Part shown: positions 23,592-33,939 of the stretch, one piece after another
Layout of the letters: each line of letters begins with the position of its first letter
Position numbering within the stretch: position 1 is the stretch's first letter
Assembly (NCBI GenBank): GCA_011109175.1
Contig: RDEW01000001.1
Location: 2,173,485-2,237,484 of the forward strand
Reading direction: 5' to 3'
Length of the DNA: 64,000 nt
From: Dicyema japonicum
Taxonomy: Eukaryota; Dicyemida; Rhombozoa; Dicyemidae
Notes under the pieces: generated by a model
Database searches by the model: none
Told to the model about the DNA's origin: nothing
The model's input: only the letters and a program-made list of their open reading frames with translations
Position numbers and translations under genes: made by a program

Positions 23592-25815
23592 ATGTCTTTC
23601 TCTCTTTTTAACTTATTAACTGTAATTTGTTGGTTAACAGTTTAATTTTAGATTTTACTCTTTAACATAATCCAAAATGGTATCCATTATATTGAATTCT
23701 AGAGAAAATATTAACATGCTACTACACAAATTGGGCGGTTTACAAAAAAGGGAATGCCAAGTACGATGCCAAGTACATGTATCCATACCTCTGTACACAT
23801 ATAATCTATGCCTTTGCCAATATTGACGCCCAGACTTTGACTCCCACCCCGACTGATCCCTGGTCTGATTTGCCAGGCATGATGTATGAATTATAAATAG
23901 ACGGACTTGACAACTTTAGAAAAGTAACTTCACTAAAGAATATCAATCCAAATTTAAAAGTCCTCTTGTCAGTAGGGGGATGGGAAAGACTTTTTAGTGA
24001 ATTCAATTTAGTCTCAAGTAATGAAAAGAACAGCAAATTATTCGCCAAAAATACAAAGAATTATCTCAAAAAATATAATTTTGATGGATTTGACGTTGAC
24101 TGGGAATACCCAAATGATAAGGAAAAATATACTCGAATGATGAAAGTAATAAATAGAAATAATATTAGGCTTTGAGTGAAGAATTCAAACGGGATAGTTC
24201 AGAAACATATTTGCTGACAGCCGCAGTTTCTGCTGGAATGGGAAAAGCTTCAGTCTCCTACGACATTCCAAGTGTTTCCAAGTAACTGTGCTTACTGAGC
24301 CGAAATAGATACCTTGATTACATTAACATCATGACTTATGATTTTTATGGTCAATTTTCACGTGTGGTTGGTCATCACACTGGATTATACTGCTTGAATG
24401 AGAATGACCAATTCTGCACAGTATCTAAAACCTTTAGTTTAGGACTTTGCTGTGAGATATTGGCATAATCAAGGAACTCCACTCTCCAAGATCCTTATCG
24501 GGATCCCTACGTATGCTCAAGGATTTAAAACAATGACAAAGAATCCACGTGTTGGAGATGTAAAAGTTGGGGGAACTCCAATGGGGCATATTCTGTACAA
24601 CAGTGGGATTTTATCATATCTCGAAGTTTTATAATTTAATTAAATTTAGTATTGTAATGAAGGATACAAAAATGTTTGGGACGACACCCAAAAGGCGGCA
24701 CATGGAGTAAAAGATTATTATTGGCTAGGATACGAGACCATCAAAAGCATTAACGAAAAAGTTGCTCAAATTTCACATTTCAGGCAAATTATGTAAAAGA
24801 CAACGGATTAGCTGGAATCTTTGTGTGGACATTAGATTTCGACGATTTTACCGGACAAGAGTGTCATAATGGAAAAAGTCCTCTGATTGGGGCAATCCAC
24901 AAGGAACTCAATATTTATCCTGGAATTGTAATGTTTCGTCTAAATCAAGGATTGGAAAACAAATATGGATACTGGATCAACTTCTGACGGCACCACAATG
25001 ACCAAATCAACCATATCTCCCAACTTTGGTGGAGCAGTGACTGATAAAAGTTATAGAAAAAATATAATTTAGATAACATCTGCAAAACTATAGGCTATTT
25101 TCCACTCGATGGCTGTACGAAATTCATGAATTGTCCAAAAATTGGAAGTACGGGAAGCGTTCAAAGTTGTGGAAATGGTCTACTCTTTGATGTCAAAACG
25201 AGCACGTGCAATTGGAAATCCTTGGTGAAATGTGAGGGGTCCGAACCTGAAACGAACTCAAATACGAACAAAAGTTAAAAATGGTGTCATTTAAGAAACC
25301 ACTACCTCGACTACTAATACGACAACAAAAGAGGCAACGACAGTGAGTTATGATGATAACACATCTACCAAATTCAGTGTATCTCCCAACTCTGGTGGAG
25401 CAGTTACTGATAAAAGTTATAGAAGAATATAATTTAGGTAATATTTGCAAAAGTATCGGCTATTTTCCACTCGATGGCTGTACGAAATTCATGAATTGTG
25501 CACAAATTGGAAGTACAGGAAACGTTCAAAGTTGTGGAAATGGCCTACTCTTTGACGTCAAAACGAGCACGTGCAATTGGAAGTTTTTGGTGAAATGTGA
25601 GGGCTCCGAACCTGAAACTCTTTCGAATACTGAAGAAAGTTAAAATGGTTGTTATTTAAGAAACCACCTCGACTACCAGTATGACAAAAAAAGAGGCAAC
25701 GACCATGAGTTCTGATGACATTGCATCTAACAGATCCACCGAATCTACCAACTCTAATGCAGCTGCTACTTCTTTATTCAGTTTACTAACAATAACTCTT
25801 TTCGGATTACACTAA
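23592..25815 (+). CDS. GH18 chitinase with two CBM14 domains and probable GPI anchor
   Basis: Predicted secreted chitinase that hydrolyses beta-1,4-GlcNAc chains by substrate-assisted catalysis. Fourteen exons give 634 aa: an N-terminal signal peptide ([10 protein letters not shown]...); the GH18 barrel with [17 protein letters not shown], catalytic [11 protein letters not shown] (acid Glu present, about 24081-24113), MTYDFYG and [10 protein letters not shown]; Thr/Ser-rich linkers; two six-Cys peritrophin-A/CBM14 chitin-binding domains (25080-25250 and 25440-25615); and a hydrophobic tail with no basic residues ([14 protein letters not shown]), typical of GPI-anchor addition. Introns: 23622-23651, 23680-23702, 23884-23919, 24146-24168, 24282-24308, 24421-24442, 24626-24649, 24761-24783, 24928-24949, 25050-25072, 25274-25295, 25416-25437 and 25639-25660. 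An apparent in-frame TAA at 23894 falls inside the 36-nt intron. The CBM14 units are a recent tandem duplication including introns. Confidence 0.92.
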
Positions 25816-25819
25816 CAAT

Positions 25820-26560
25820 TTAAAAAATAACCTTTAACACTAACAATTTTATTGACATATCTGACTTCTTAAAACTCTTTAATCTAACGTATTGTGGAAC
25901 TGATAACCATCTCAAACTGTTGAATTAAAGATAGGATCCTCCCTACTGGCGAACAATACCTTGGTTACAACAATAGTAAAATGTATAATTCATTAAATAT
26001 GCTTGAAGTGAAGAACATAAGATCCAAGGATATTGATTATCTGTTGTTATTCAATATGAGTTCACAACTTTATCGATATACCAAATTGTAAATTTATTAG
26101 TGAGAAGATGAAAATGGATAAATTTCTAAAATATACTCTAATCTTAAATAAACAAGTGAATTGTGATATTTTGGGATATTTAAATTGTATATATCTTATA
26201 ATTTAATCTGAATCTGATTAATTCAAAAGTATATACTGTAATGATTTTTTCTAGTATGAAATAAAGGTAGAATCGTTGTTAACGAAATTTCAATAAAGAT
26301 TTAATGCTTTCTCGTCTTGTGAACAAAAATTTTCATTATTCACGGCATCATTCTCTTTTAATGATTTCAATGCAGACGAAAGCTTACAAAAGGAACGATT
26401 GGAAATCCAATCAGATTCAATACTTAAAGATAAATATTTTAAGGTTGGAATACCTGCTTTTTTCATATCTTCCTTGAAAGTTTAAAAAATATAAAGTTTG
26501 CGACAAAAATCATTGCTATGTTTGGTTTGTGTGTGAACAACTTTTTTCGAGAAATTATTA
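25820..26560. other. Intergenic, no certain feature
   Basis: AT-rich. A minus-strand run at 26300-26460 (KKAGIPTLKYLSLSIESDW) is protein-like but unidentified. It may belong to the possible hAT relic at 26585-26630. Confidence 0.25.
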
Positions 26561-26584
26561 TAAATGCGACCCTCGAAGGGAAAT

Positions 26585-26630
26585 GAGTTTGACACCCATG
26601 CTCTAGAACGTTCCATTTTATGAAGCCCCC
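26585..26630 (-). mobile_element. hAT-like terminal sequence
   Basis: Minus-strand CATGGGTGTCAAACTCATTT followed by CCCTTCGAGGGTCGCAT resembles the terminal inverted repeat of Charlie-like hAT elements. No opposite end or target duplication was found. Confidence 0.3.
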
Positions 26631-27060
26631 TGTGGAAATCGATAGGCCACTTTTCTAAAGATCATAGAGGGGTGGAAACTACTAATAAAAATGCTAAATT
26701 ATGTAATTTTATAAGACAGGGTTTCTTGGAAACTGTCTAACGCTCAATGTGGTTCTCTTATAAAGCGTCTACCGTTTTATTACTATAATAATATTTATTT
26801 GAGAAAGAAAGTCCATATTCCATGACGAGTTTTGATAAACTGATAAGTGGACAAATGATAGTGATTATAATATATTATAACTAAGATATATGTGGAATAT
26901 CAAAAGTGAGCATATTGGAGTTGTCATTACAAATGTAATACACAGTAATATTAGACTACACAATATCCAGTAAAAGTCATAAACATTCATCCAACAAATT
27001 CTTAGTCCAGAATAGTAAAAGTACTCTCCTGTCAAATCACAAATATATATACGAATAGAC

Positions 27061-27155
27061 AAATCGGGGGTTGTTAGGTTGGTTGTCAGATTATCATTTT
27101 TGACTCTCATTAATACATTTTATACCCAAAATGTTGGAATAACCACGATTTTGAG
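27061..27155 (+). repeat. Dispersed repeat, copy 2 (mate at 21285-21370)
   Basis: Near-identical to 21285-21370. It is directly followed by a family B LINE 3' end, which suggests the repeat marks an insertion flank or another element's internal part. Confidence 0.65.
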
Positions 27156-27159
27156 GAAT

Positions 27160-27275
27160 GCTTGCCAGAAAGAAAAGGGATCAACGAGAAGGGTTATGGC
27201 TGATACAAAGATTGGAATGACCGTACTCCAAGGAAACTCGTTCTCGATCCACGCAGCGGGCTTCCTCAACTAACT
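27160..27275 (+). mobile_element. RLE family B LINE, 3' terminus
   Basis: Reads MADTKIGMTVLQGNSFSIHA, a variant of the family B C-terminus. A very similar copy in the opposite orientation lies at about 62570-62630. Confidence 0.5.
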
Positions 27276-27344
27276 TTTTTTGTTAAATAATTGTCATTAA
27301 AAAAAATTAATTTATTAAAAAATTATAAATAAAAAATTTAGAAT

Positions 27345-27632
27345 TCAGACACTTATTAATTACACATAAATCGTTGTAATCTGTTAAGGAGGACGGAAAC
27401 CCGCTTAGTCTTTCCTTTTCCAAGGCACAAGAAAGTCGAGTGGTTAGGAAGTTCTCCTCCCCAATCGGATTCTTCTGCAGGGATGAGAGAAGGCTCTTTG
27501 GCACGGTAGTGAGAACAATGGAGACCAAAGACGTTGGATAGCTCATTTGATTGCGGGAACTGGGATTATCTAACTGTCTGACGTTTTTATGTCTTTCTTT
27601 CTTTGTGATCCCTGGGTTCTAAATAAATAATT
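27345..27632 (+). mobile_element. LINE (2A clade) 3' end
   Basis: Reads KEDGNPLSLSFSKAQESRVV and PIGFFCRDERRLFGTVV, then the 3' box (GGGATTATCTAACTG), CTTTCTTTC and GTGATCCCTGGGTTCTAAATA. It corresponds to 520-757 and 33600-33842. Confidence 0.75.
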
Positions 27633-27650
27633 AATCTGTTGTACTTGGTT

Positions 27651-28592
27651 GAGGTGGTGACGACATATTGCACTATGTATTATTCGTATTCCTTACCGAC
27701 TTATCCGTTCACTATGGGATCTTTTAATTGCAGAGGACTTAAACAACCTTACAAGATACACCAACTGGCATGCGATCTAATAAAAATACTCTGTCTGCTG
27801 TCTACTAGAGACAAAAACGACCGTACAATGCACAGAACTGTTTAGAAAATTTCACCTTTTACCCTCTTGTCGGCCTGTCGACATTATGGTCGCGGATTTG
27901 CAGTCCAACAGGACCTAATTCACTGTGTTACAAGACTGTGGGCAGTATCTGACCGAGTCGGAGTGCTGCAAATCAAATGCGGAAATAAAATCAACTCATT
28001 TCCATTATAAATATGCCCCAACCGGAGCGCGAGTCTTAACAAATATCGAAGAGCTGGACGTATTTTACTCTACTCTCACTAGAATATACAAAGTTTTTGT
28101 CATCCCTGTACTAACCTACAATTGTGGGACTTAGAGAATCTCTAAACGGGAAATGGATCGTCTTGACTATCCACAGAGCTCAGATCAAATCGGTAATCAG
28201 GATTAACTTGCCTATGAAGATCTCTAAAGCAAACCTTTATAATAAATGCAAATCCGGCGTGCTGTCATGATATTTCAAATAAAGATGGAGCCTCTTTGGC
28301 CATGTGTTACGTCTAAATGACCAAATCCCTGCAAATGTCGCAATGGACAACTACTTTGCACACACAGGAGCCGAATGCCGCGGAAGGCCAAAAACGACAT
28401 TTCTGAATATCTTGAACGAAGACCTATCGACTGGTTGGCATGAGACTAACTCGGCGGACGACCTGGACTACCTAAGAGAACTGGAGCGTAACAGAGGATC
28501 TTGGTCGAGACTGACGGAGAGGATGATTAGGAATACGGCACAAAGGAAACTTAACTAATTTTATGTTTTTTCGAGAGTGTTTTTTAATAATA
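27651..28592 (+). mobile_element. RTE-like LINE C, internally deleted (about 0.94 kb)
   Basis: Begins with GGTGGTGACG and CACTATG exactly like the full-length element's 5' end (43584 downward). The endonuclease N-terminus follows (PFTMGSFNCRGLKQPYK, YAPTGARVLTNIEELD). At about 28088 it jumps straight into the post-RT region (KVFVIPVLTYNCGT) and continues to the normal C-terminus (RGRPKTTFLNILNEDLS) and tail (TTTTTCGAGAGTG, then AATAATAAT). The missing 2 kb includes most of EN and all of RT. Stops are also present, so the copy is dead, but both ends are retained. Confidence 0.8.
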
Positions 28593-29060
28593 ATCTGTTA
28601 ACTGCGTCTTCTATGGTGAAATAAGTTTCTTCCGCCATTTTTATTAATTTATAGACAAAAGAAAACAATTTATTAACATAAATTAAGATGAGGAGATAAA
28701 ATACTCTGTAGTTCATTTCGATAGATTGCTTAAGCATCTTTTAATTAGAATTCAATTTTCCTCAAACTCTTAGTTATTTTTTACTTCAATAAAATTTTTA
28801 CAGTAATATTCAACAACTTCCCCTTCTGGTCAGAATTATTTTGGGTAGATAGCCAATTTAAATTATTTTTTATCGAAGAAATAAAAAAATCAACCCCTTT
28901 AAAATATCTGTGTTTTTTAGATTACAGTTGTGAAGATTCGACTAAGCATTGTTGATCCTAGTCGGTAGATTAAATTTTACAGTGGCACCTGTGAAATAGT
29001 GAAAAAAAAGTGACAACTTAAAATATAACCACCAGTAATATTATTAAATCGAACAAAAAA
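28593..29060. other. Intergenic, no feature recognised
   Basis: AT-rich spacer downstream of MECR. The first 60-70 bp next to the stop codon may serve as the MECR 3' UTR (AATAAT-rich). Confidence 0.3.
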
Positions 29061-30131
29061 TCACAAGGCTGATCTGTCCATAACAATCATGGACTTTCCC
29101 TTGGAGACCCCCGGTGCTGCCAGTTGTTCTAGAGGAGTCTTAAAGTCATCAAAGTCAAATAATTTAAAATTTGGTGCTTGGAATCGACCATCAATGGCAT
29201 ATTGGAATATATCCGACAACATGGTCTCATAGGCACCACACGTGGCATTCTTCGCTTTCCAATCTGTCAACCAAAACCCAACCATCTTCAAATTCAGGAA
29301 AATAAATTTCCCCAATGGAATCTTTGGGGGGTCTCTAGCCATCGCTCCATAAGTCACCATAACTCCGTCCTGTCCCAACAGTCTGAATAACTCAGTCGCA
29401 GATTGACCTCCCACGCAATTCAGAGCCAATTTTGGAGCCCCCAGATCTTTTATTAATGTCCTCATTGACGCTGACCCCAAAAATTTATCAGTGACTATAT
29501 GATCGGCTCCCAGTTTTGTCAGACGGTCCTTGATCTCGTCAGAGGCCGTTTCTCTAACAACATTGATTGTTTTTATCCCAAAAATGCGAGCAAATTGGAT
29601 TACAGCTTCACCAACCCCAGAAGTGGCCCCATTTTGAATTATATAATCACCTGGTTGTGCCCCATAGTCCTTCAAGAGTCGATAGGCAGTGCATGGGTTA
29701 ACAACAACACTGGCTCCCACAATGGATGGTACGCCTTCGGGGAGTTTCACAAGGTTTTCTGCCTTCATGTTGCAGTGGTAACACCATGTTCCGTTTCCAG
29801 GCTCAGCAGGAAAAGCTCGATCTCCGACTTTGAGATTTTCAACATTTTCCCCGACTTGAATGACCTCTCCAACTCCTTCATTACCTCCCACAGCCGGGAG
29901 AGATGGAAGATATCCATAGCGACCTTGAATCATGTTAATATCAGAAGGATTGATCGGGGCCATTAGGAACCGAAGTCTTACCTCATCACTAGCAATATCC
30001 GATAGTTTCATCTCTTTTATTTCAGCCACTTTTTGAGGATCACCACGTGAAGCATAGATGATAGCACGTGTTTTGTCGGCAAGTGATCTCACATAAATTT
30101 TTTGTGTTGAATGTAGAAAACGTAAAAACAT
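29061..30131 (-). CDS. MECR: Mitochondrial enoyl-[acyl-carrier-protein] reductase
   Basis: NADPH-dependent trans-2-enoyl-ACP reductase of mitochondrial type II fatty-acid synthesis, which feeds lipoic acid production. This uninterrupted 356-codon frame aligns end to end with human MECR (373 aa). It has a basic, hydroxylated N-terminus suited to mitochondrial import (MFLRFLHSTQKIYVRSL), APINPSDINMIQGRYGYLP with the conserved Tyr, AVGGNEGVGEV, VNPCTAYRLL, the nucleotide-binding NGATSGVGEAVIQFA, NVVRE, LALNCVGG, and VTYGAM...GFWLTDW. It contains no zinc-binding cysteine set, as expected for this MDR subfamily. It is intronless, unlike most neighbours. No poly(A) tract or target duplication was noticed to argue for a retrocopy, and no intron-bearing second copy is in this window. 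Confidence 0.95.
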   Translation of the reverse strand: MFLRFLHSTQKIYVRSLADKTRAIIYASRGDPQKVAEIKEMKLSDIASDEVRLRFLMAPINPSDINMIQGRYGYLPSLPAVGGNEGVGEVIQVGENVENLKVGDRAFPAEPGNGTWCYHCNMKAENLVKLPEGVPSIVGASVVVNPCTAYRLLKDYGAQPGDYIIQNGATSGVGEAVIQFARIFGIKTINVVRETASDEIKDRLTKLGADHIVTDKFLGSASMRTLIKDLGAPKLALNCVGGQSATELFRLLGQDGVMVTYGAMARDPPKIPLGKFIFLNLKMVGFWLTDWKAKNATCGAYETMLSDIFQYAIDGRFQAPNFKLFDFDDFKTPLEQLAAPGVSKGKSMIVMDRSAL

Positions 30132-30203
30132 GTGACGTGAATATTATTATTTTGTATTTTTAATAAATTATTATTAGTAAATTATTAAAAAATTAATATT
30201 ATT

Positions 30204-30481
30204 CTATTTCTTAAACTGTTTATTTGCATATAGCCCATGTGGATGAACTGTTGTAGGGCTAACCAAATATATGTTTTGTGTTTCCGAGTCATATTTGGTT
30301 TTGTACTTTCTGTCATATCCATTTTTGGGGATTAAAAAGCGAACAGGGTGTTTGGTACTCCCTACAGGTATTTCTGAGTTAAAGTGGTAAATATACTGTT
30401 TAGTATGACCTTAAACTGTGTGACATGCTCTTCGTGCTTTATTTTCTGTGAATGGCTAATTCCCCTTTTGTTCTCTTCCAT
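30204..30481 (-). CDS. Small unidentified protein, 82 aa
   Basis: ATG at 30481, one putative 29-nt intron (30396-30424), stop at 30204. The product is basic and hydrophilic (KHPVRFLIPKNGYDRKYKTK, then SPTTVHPHGLYANKQF). Both exons are in phase after splicing. I recognise no family with confidence; the proline/tyrosine-rich composition recalls small axonemal proteins, but that is only an impression. It lies 73 bp upstream of the MECR start on the same strand. Confidence 0.4.
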
Positions 30482-30619
30482 TAATTAATATACGCAATTT
30501 GATTGAGTTTTATGCTTTACATTTGTCGACAGATTGATCTTATTTCAAATTTATAACTTTCATATCATTCCTTTAATAAATATCATTAATGAGATATATA
30601 TTTGTCTTTCCAAGGTTGT

Positions 30620-30712
30620 CTATGGGCTAAGGTGTCTAACTAGATAACCTAACAGCTAAGATGTTAGACCCGAAACTGGGAAAAATGAGTTCGAATCTCC
30701 CACTGGCTACTT
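30620..30712 (+). repeat. tRNA-like (Pol III promoter-like) sequence
   Basis: An A-box-like segment (CAGCTAAGATGTTAG, 30652-30666) precedes a B box (GAGTTCGAATCTC, 30687-30699) about 25 nt on, with a flanking TGGGA/TCCCA pair. It has no proper acceptor stem, so it is a SINE head or tRNA relic rather than a functional tRNA. Confidence 0.35.
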
Positions 30713-30769
30713 GATTGAAGAGTTATCTGACATAAAATGGAGGATGAAATAAAAATCCATTATTTTCTA

Positions 30770-31760
30770 GATCCATTGGATCTAACGTTGTCGTGTTGGA
30801 AAAACCCAGTGTATTACTGTTTACAGAAAAAGATAGTCCCAACCATTTACCGCAACATATTGAACAAGATACGGTTTGTCGACCTCCTGATATAATTTCC
30901 AGAGGTTTGCTCCCGGATCCAATTGTGGGTGACAATCATATTCCTTCAATATACATATCGGAGAAGTGGCGATATCTGAGATATACTCCGTTCTGAGAGA
31001 ATGCAGAAATAAAGATATCTGACATGATCATATAAGAATGAAATATATTAAAGAGGGACAACCTCTTTAGGCTTTCCAGATACCTTTCGACACTAGTTTA
31101 AGACTCAGATATATCTCATAGAACCGGAAGCATGGTTCCTAAACCAGGGAAACCGAGTAATGACCATTCTAGTTATCGACATATAATATGTTAACTTCCA
31201 AAAATAAAACGAATTATCTAAAAGATACTTTCAAACTGAGTTTAATCAAAAAACTTTCTTAACCGGAATCAGTAAGCTTTCGGTAAAATCCTGTGGTCAC
31301 TGCCTATTCTATCTCAATTTCCAGATAGCAAAAGCACGTGATTTCAAATATCACCTTAATGTAATTTGTTTGGATATCTGAAAGGCCCTTGCCATTGTGT
31401 GGTATGCCCTATTGAAACATCTTTGTCGAACGAGTACACTTAATTGGATCAAAGTTTTCCTAGAAAGAAAATAGTTTATGAATCATAGATTGCATATATC
31501 TAAAGAGATTAGCCATTAAATCCTCAAATTGAAATCCTGTAAAAGAGAGGATTATGTCCTTCTGAATGAATCATATGGCCTGTCACCATATATAGAGCTA
31601 ACTATGGATTACACCAGTAAGGGAGAGACCCCAATGAAGAATCCGGGGCCATCAAAGCAGACTTATGGCATTTCAATTGTCCCTCACGTTTAACCCTACT
31701 TAATTTCTTGTGTTAATAAGCAGTCATCCATTAACTAACATTAAACAAAGAGAAAGTTGA
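30770..31760 (+). mobile_element. Jockey/CR1-type LINE fragment, decayed
   Basis: Scattered frames give the endonuclease end (DPIVGDNHIPSIYI), the RT entry motif (VPKPGKPSNDHSSYRHI, about 31130-31180), NVICLDI.KALAIVWYALLK (RT block A with the Asp) and SYGLSPYIELTMDY. This lineage differs from the 2A clade. Sequence from 31760 to 32340 shows nothing further. Confidence 0.55.
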
Positions 31761-32339
31761 ACTCTTCCCTGAGTTCGGAAGGAGACAATTTTTTTTATCT
31801 CTAGGGGAGTCCTGCGCTGAGTAATAGATACGTGAGATGTCGTTTCCCGAAATAAAATAGAGGATTATTCTTTGAGAAAACGAGAAAAGCAGCAATTAAT
31901 CTCTTAAACAAACTTGAAGATGAGTTAAATGAAGGGGAAAATTACTATAATTTTGGTTGAGAACAAATTAATCACAAATCCAGAGTAATATGTCAAATCA
32001 AAGAAGATTGTTAAAACTGAGAGGGTACACACGGAATGACCAGGACTTATGTTAGGTACTCCTCACATAAGTCCAAAAAACTTATTATTAAGGGACCTAT
32101 TTCTCCATTTCTCTTCTGAAGCCTGTAATGTACTATTGGAAAATGAATTTGGTCTGCACAAACATACTTTTTCTCTTCATTCCTTGATTAATTAGTTATG
32201 ACTCAACTTATGAGTCATTTATGAGTAACTATGACTGTTTTTCCTGGAGTTACCAAAGATTATAAACCTGGGGTTAATAAATATAGTTAAAAAGCCAAGT
32301 CAACGACCTGTTTTCTTAGTGGTTAATTAGGTCGGAAGT

Positions 32340-32480
32340 ATTTGTATGAGATTTATTATTCCGAACCACAGGAAAGAGGATAAGACTAATCGTCTAAATT
32401 GAGTGATCCTGAAGTCCATACAATTTTTCTATTGCGGTTAGTTTTCCAGTTTGCTTTGTGTCGATGGTGAGAGCAGAGCG
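32340..32480 (-). mobile_element. LINE (2A clade) solo 3' tail
   Basis: A minus-strand box variant (AGGATCACTCAATTTAGACG) is followed by a decayed CTTATCCTCTTTCCTGTGGT tract. About 60 bp of C-terminal coding relic precedes it. Confidence 0.5.
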
Positions 32481-32563
32481 TTCTCAATGCTAACTGAAAT
32501 AATAAACCCCCAAATAATTAAAAACCGCAGAAACAGTAATATTCAAATAAAAAGCAAATCATC

Positions 32564-33134
32564 TTATGATGTTTTATTCCCATAAAACGGGGGGAATCGA
32601 CTCAAATGTAATTGTATGAGAGGTTCGAGTCTCGACCTCTGAAAATTGGTAACTGTCAGGTCATCGGACTTAAGATTATTCAACTCGGCATCTCCACTGA
32701 AATTCCAAACGGGGGATGGCTGCAGCCCATTCGAAATCGACATGAACTTCCTGGAATCGAAAAAAGCCGATCGTAGAAAGTTGATGCAGTTTTCCTAGAA
32801 AATAAGGAGAGAGGTACAGTTCTGGAAGTCATGATGCTGAACAAATCGGGGGACTGGTAGACGACGTTATCAACGATGTAGTATTGTCCGAGAATCACTG
32901 AGGGTTGATATTCGTACTACCTTCCTTGTCGTCTTCAGATCTTGCAACCTTGCTAATCACGAATAAGGGACGAGCCTCCAAAGATACAACAAAGGTGACT
33001 TGAGCTGAGAATCTGTTAGTTTTCTGATTATAGAATGGATTCTGTTCGTGGCAGAAGTAGTTGAGAGCCTCAACTCCGTTAGCAAGGGGAGGGTGGTCGT
33101 TTATACAGAAATTCACACCACAACCAAGATCCAT
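32564..33134 (-). CDS. MED6: Mediator complex subunit 6
   Basis: Head-module subunit of Mediator, which links activators to RNA polymerase II. The minus-strand gene has three exons (33134-32921, 32897-32818, 32794-32564) and two 23-nt introns. The 174-aa product matches MED6 in order: LNYFCHEQNPFYNQKTNRF, RPLFVISKVARSE, VILGQYYIVDNVVYQSPDL with SIMTSR, and the C-terminal TNFQRSRLEPLIQLHLSRFP. Human MED6 is 246 aa. This protein stops right after the FQRxRxxxL helix, and about 14 residues are missing between NPFY and RPLF, so it is close to a minimal core. Confidence 0.92.
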
Positions 33135-33169
33135 TTTATTTATTTATTTACCCAAAAACACCAATATTT

Positions 33170-33842
33170 AATTAAATTAATTAAGTTATCTCGACAGCTT
33201 CAATCAGATTTCTCATCTTTCTGGGATCCAACACAGCTTCTATACCAACTGAGGGAGACGAAGATTTTCATTGGATCTGTTCAGATATCACTAACAAGGT
33301 CTTCCTCAATTCTTGAATTAACGTACGACAGGCTGTTGAATTTCAATTCCCATGCGAAGCAAGTCATCAATAAAGGCCTCAAAAGCTGAACGTTGTACGT
33401 GCACTTGTCCAGAGGAACCTTTTGAATTTGGAAGTTTCTGTTGTAACTCTTTATCGGAAAACAGGAATTACAGGAAATAATTTGTTGTTGCGTGGAGATT
33501 TGCGTTATCGGAAACTACGCTCCACAGACTCAATTCAATATACAGAAAAACTATTTATATGATGGGCCTCATATTGATCAACAGTCAATTCCATAATTAT
33601 TCTTTCGTGTCTGAGTAAGATATAAACCCTCTCCGCCTGTCCATTTCCAAGGCAAAAGAAAACAGATTGGTTAAAAAGTTCTCCTCCCAAATTGGAGTCC
33701 TCTGCAGGAATGAGAGAAGACTCTTTCGTAGTGTAATGGGCACTATGTAAGAACACAGACGTTAGATAGCACAGTTGATTGCGGGAACTGGGACACCTAA
33801 CGTTTTTTTCTGTCTTTCTCGGTGATCTCGGGGTCCTAAATA
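33170..33842 (+). mobile_element. LINE (2A clade) 3' fragment
   Basis: Post-RT relic (SSILELTYDRLLNFNSHAK) through FSSQIGVLCRNERRLFRSVMG to a weakened 3' box (GGGACACCTAACG) and CTTTCTCGGTGATCTCGGGG. It is frame-broken; same family as 1-757 and 60050-60815 but older. Confidence 0.7.
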
Positions 33843-33939
33843 GCAGTTTCTCTGTGTGATGATTTTGGGCATAAAAATTGGAAGGAGTGATGTATACCAT
33901 TCTCGTAATATAATCCTAGATCTGTATTGTTGGGAGTTG

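Noticed and set aside
23894-23896. Premature stop making the chitinase a pseudogene
   Set aside because: A 36-nt GT...AG intron (23884-23919) removes it, keeps the frame and restores alignment to GH18.
29499-29966. Plus-strand 155-codon frame opposite MECR
   Set aside because: Antisense shadow; MECR on the minus strand is conserved throughout.
32600-32660. tRNA-like B box (GGTTCGAGTC) near 32615
   Set aside because: It falls inside the last exon of MED6, where the conserved FQRSRLEPL is encoded on the minus strand.
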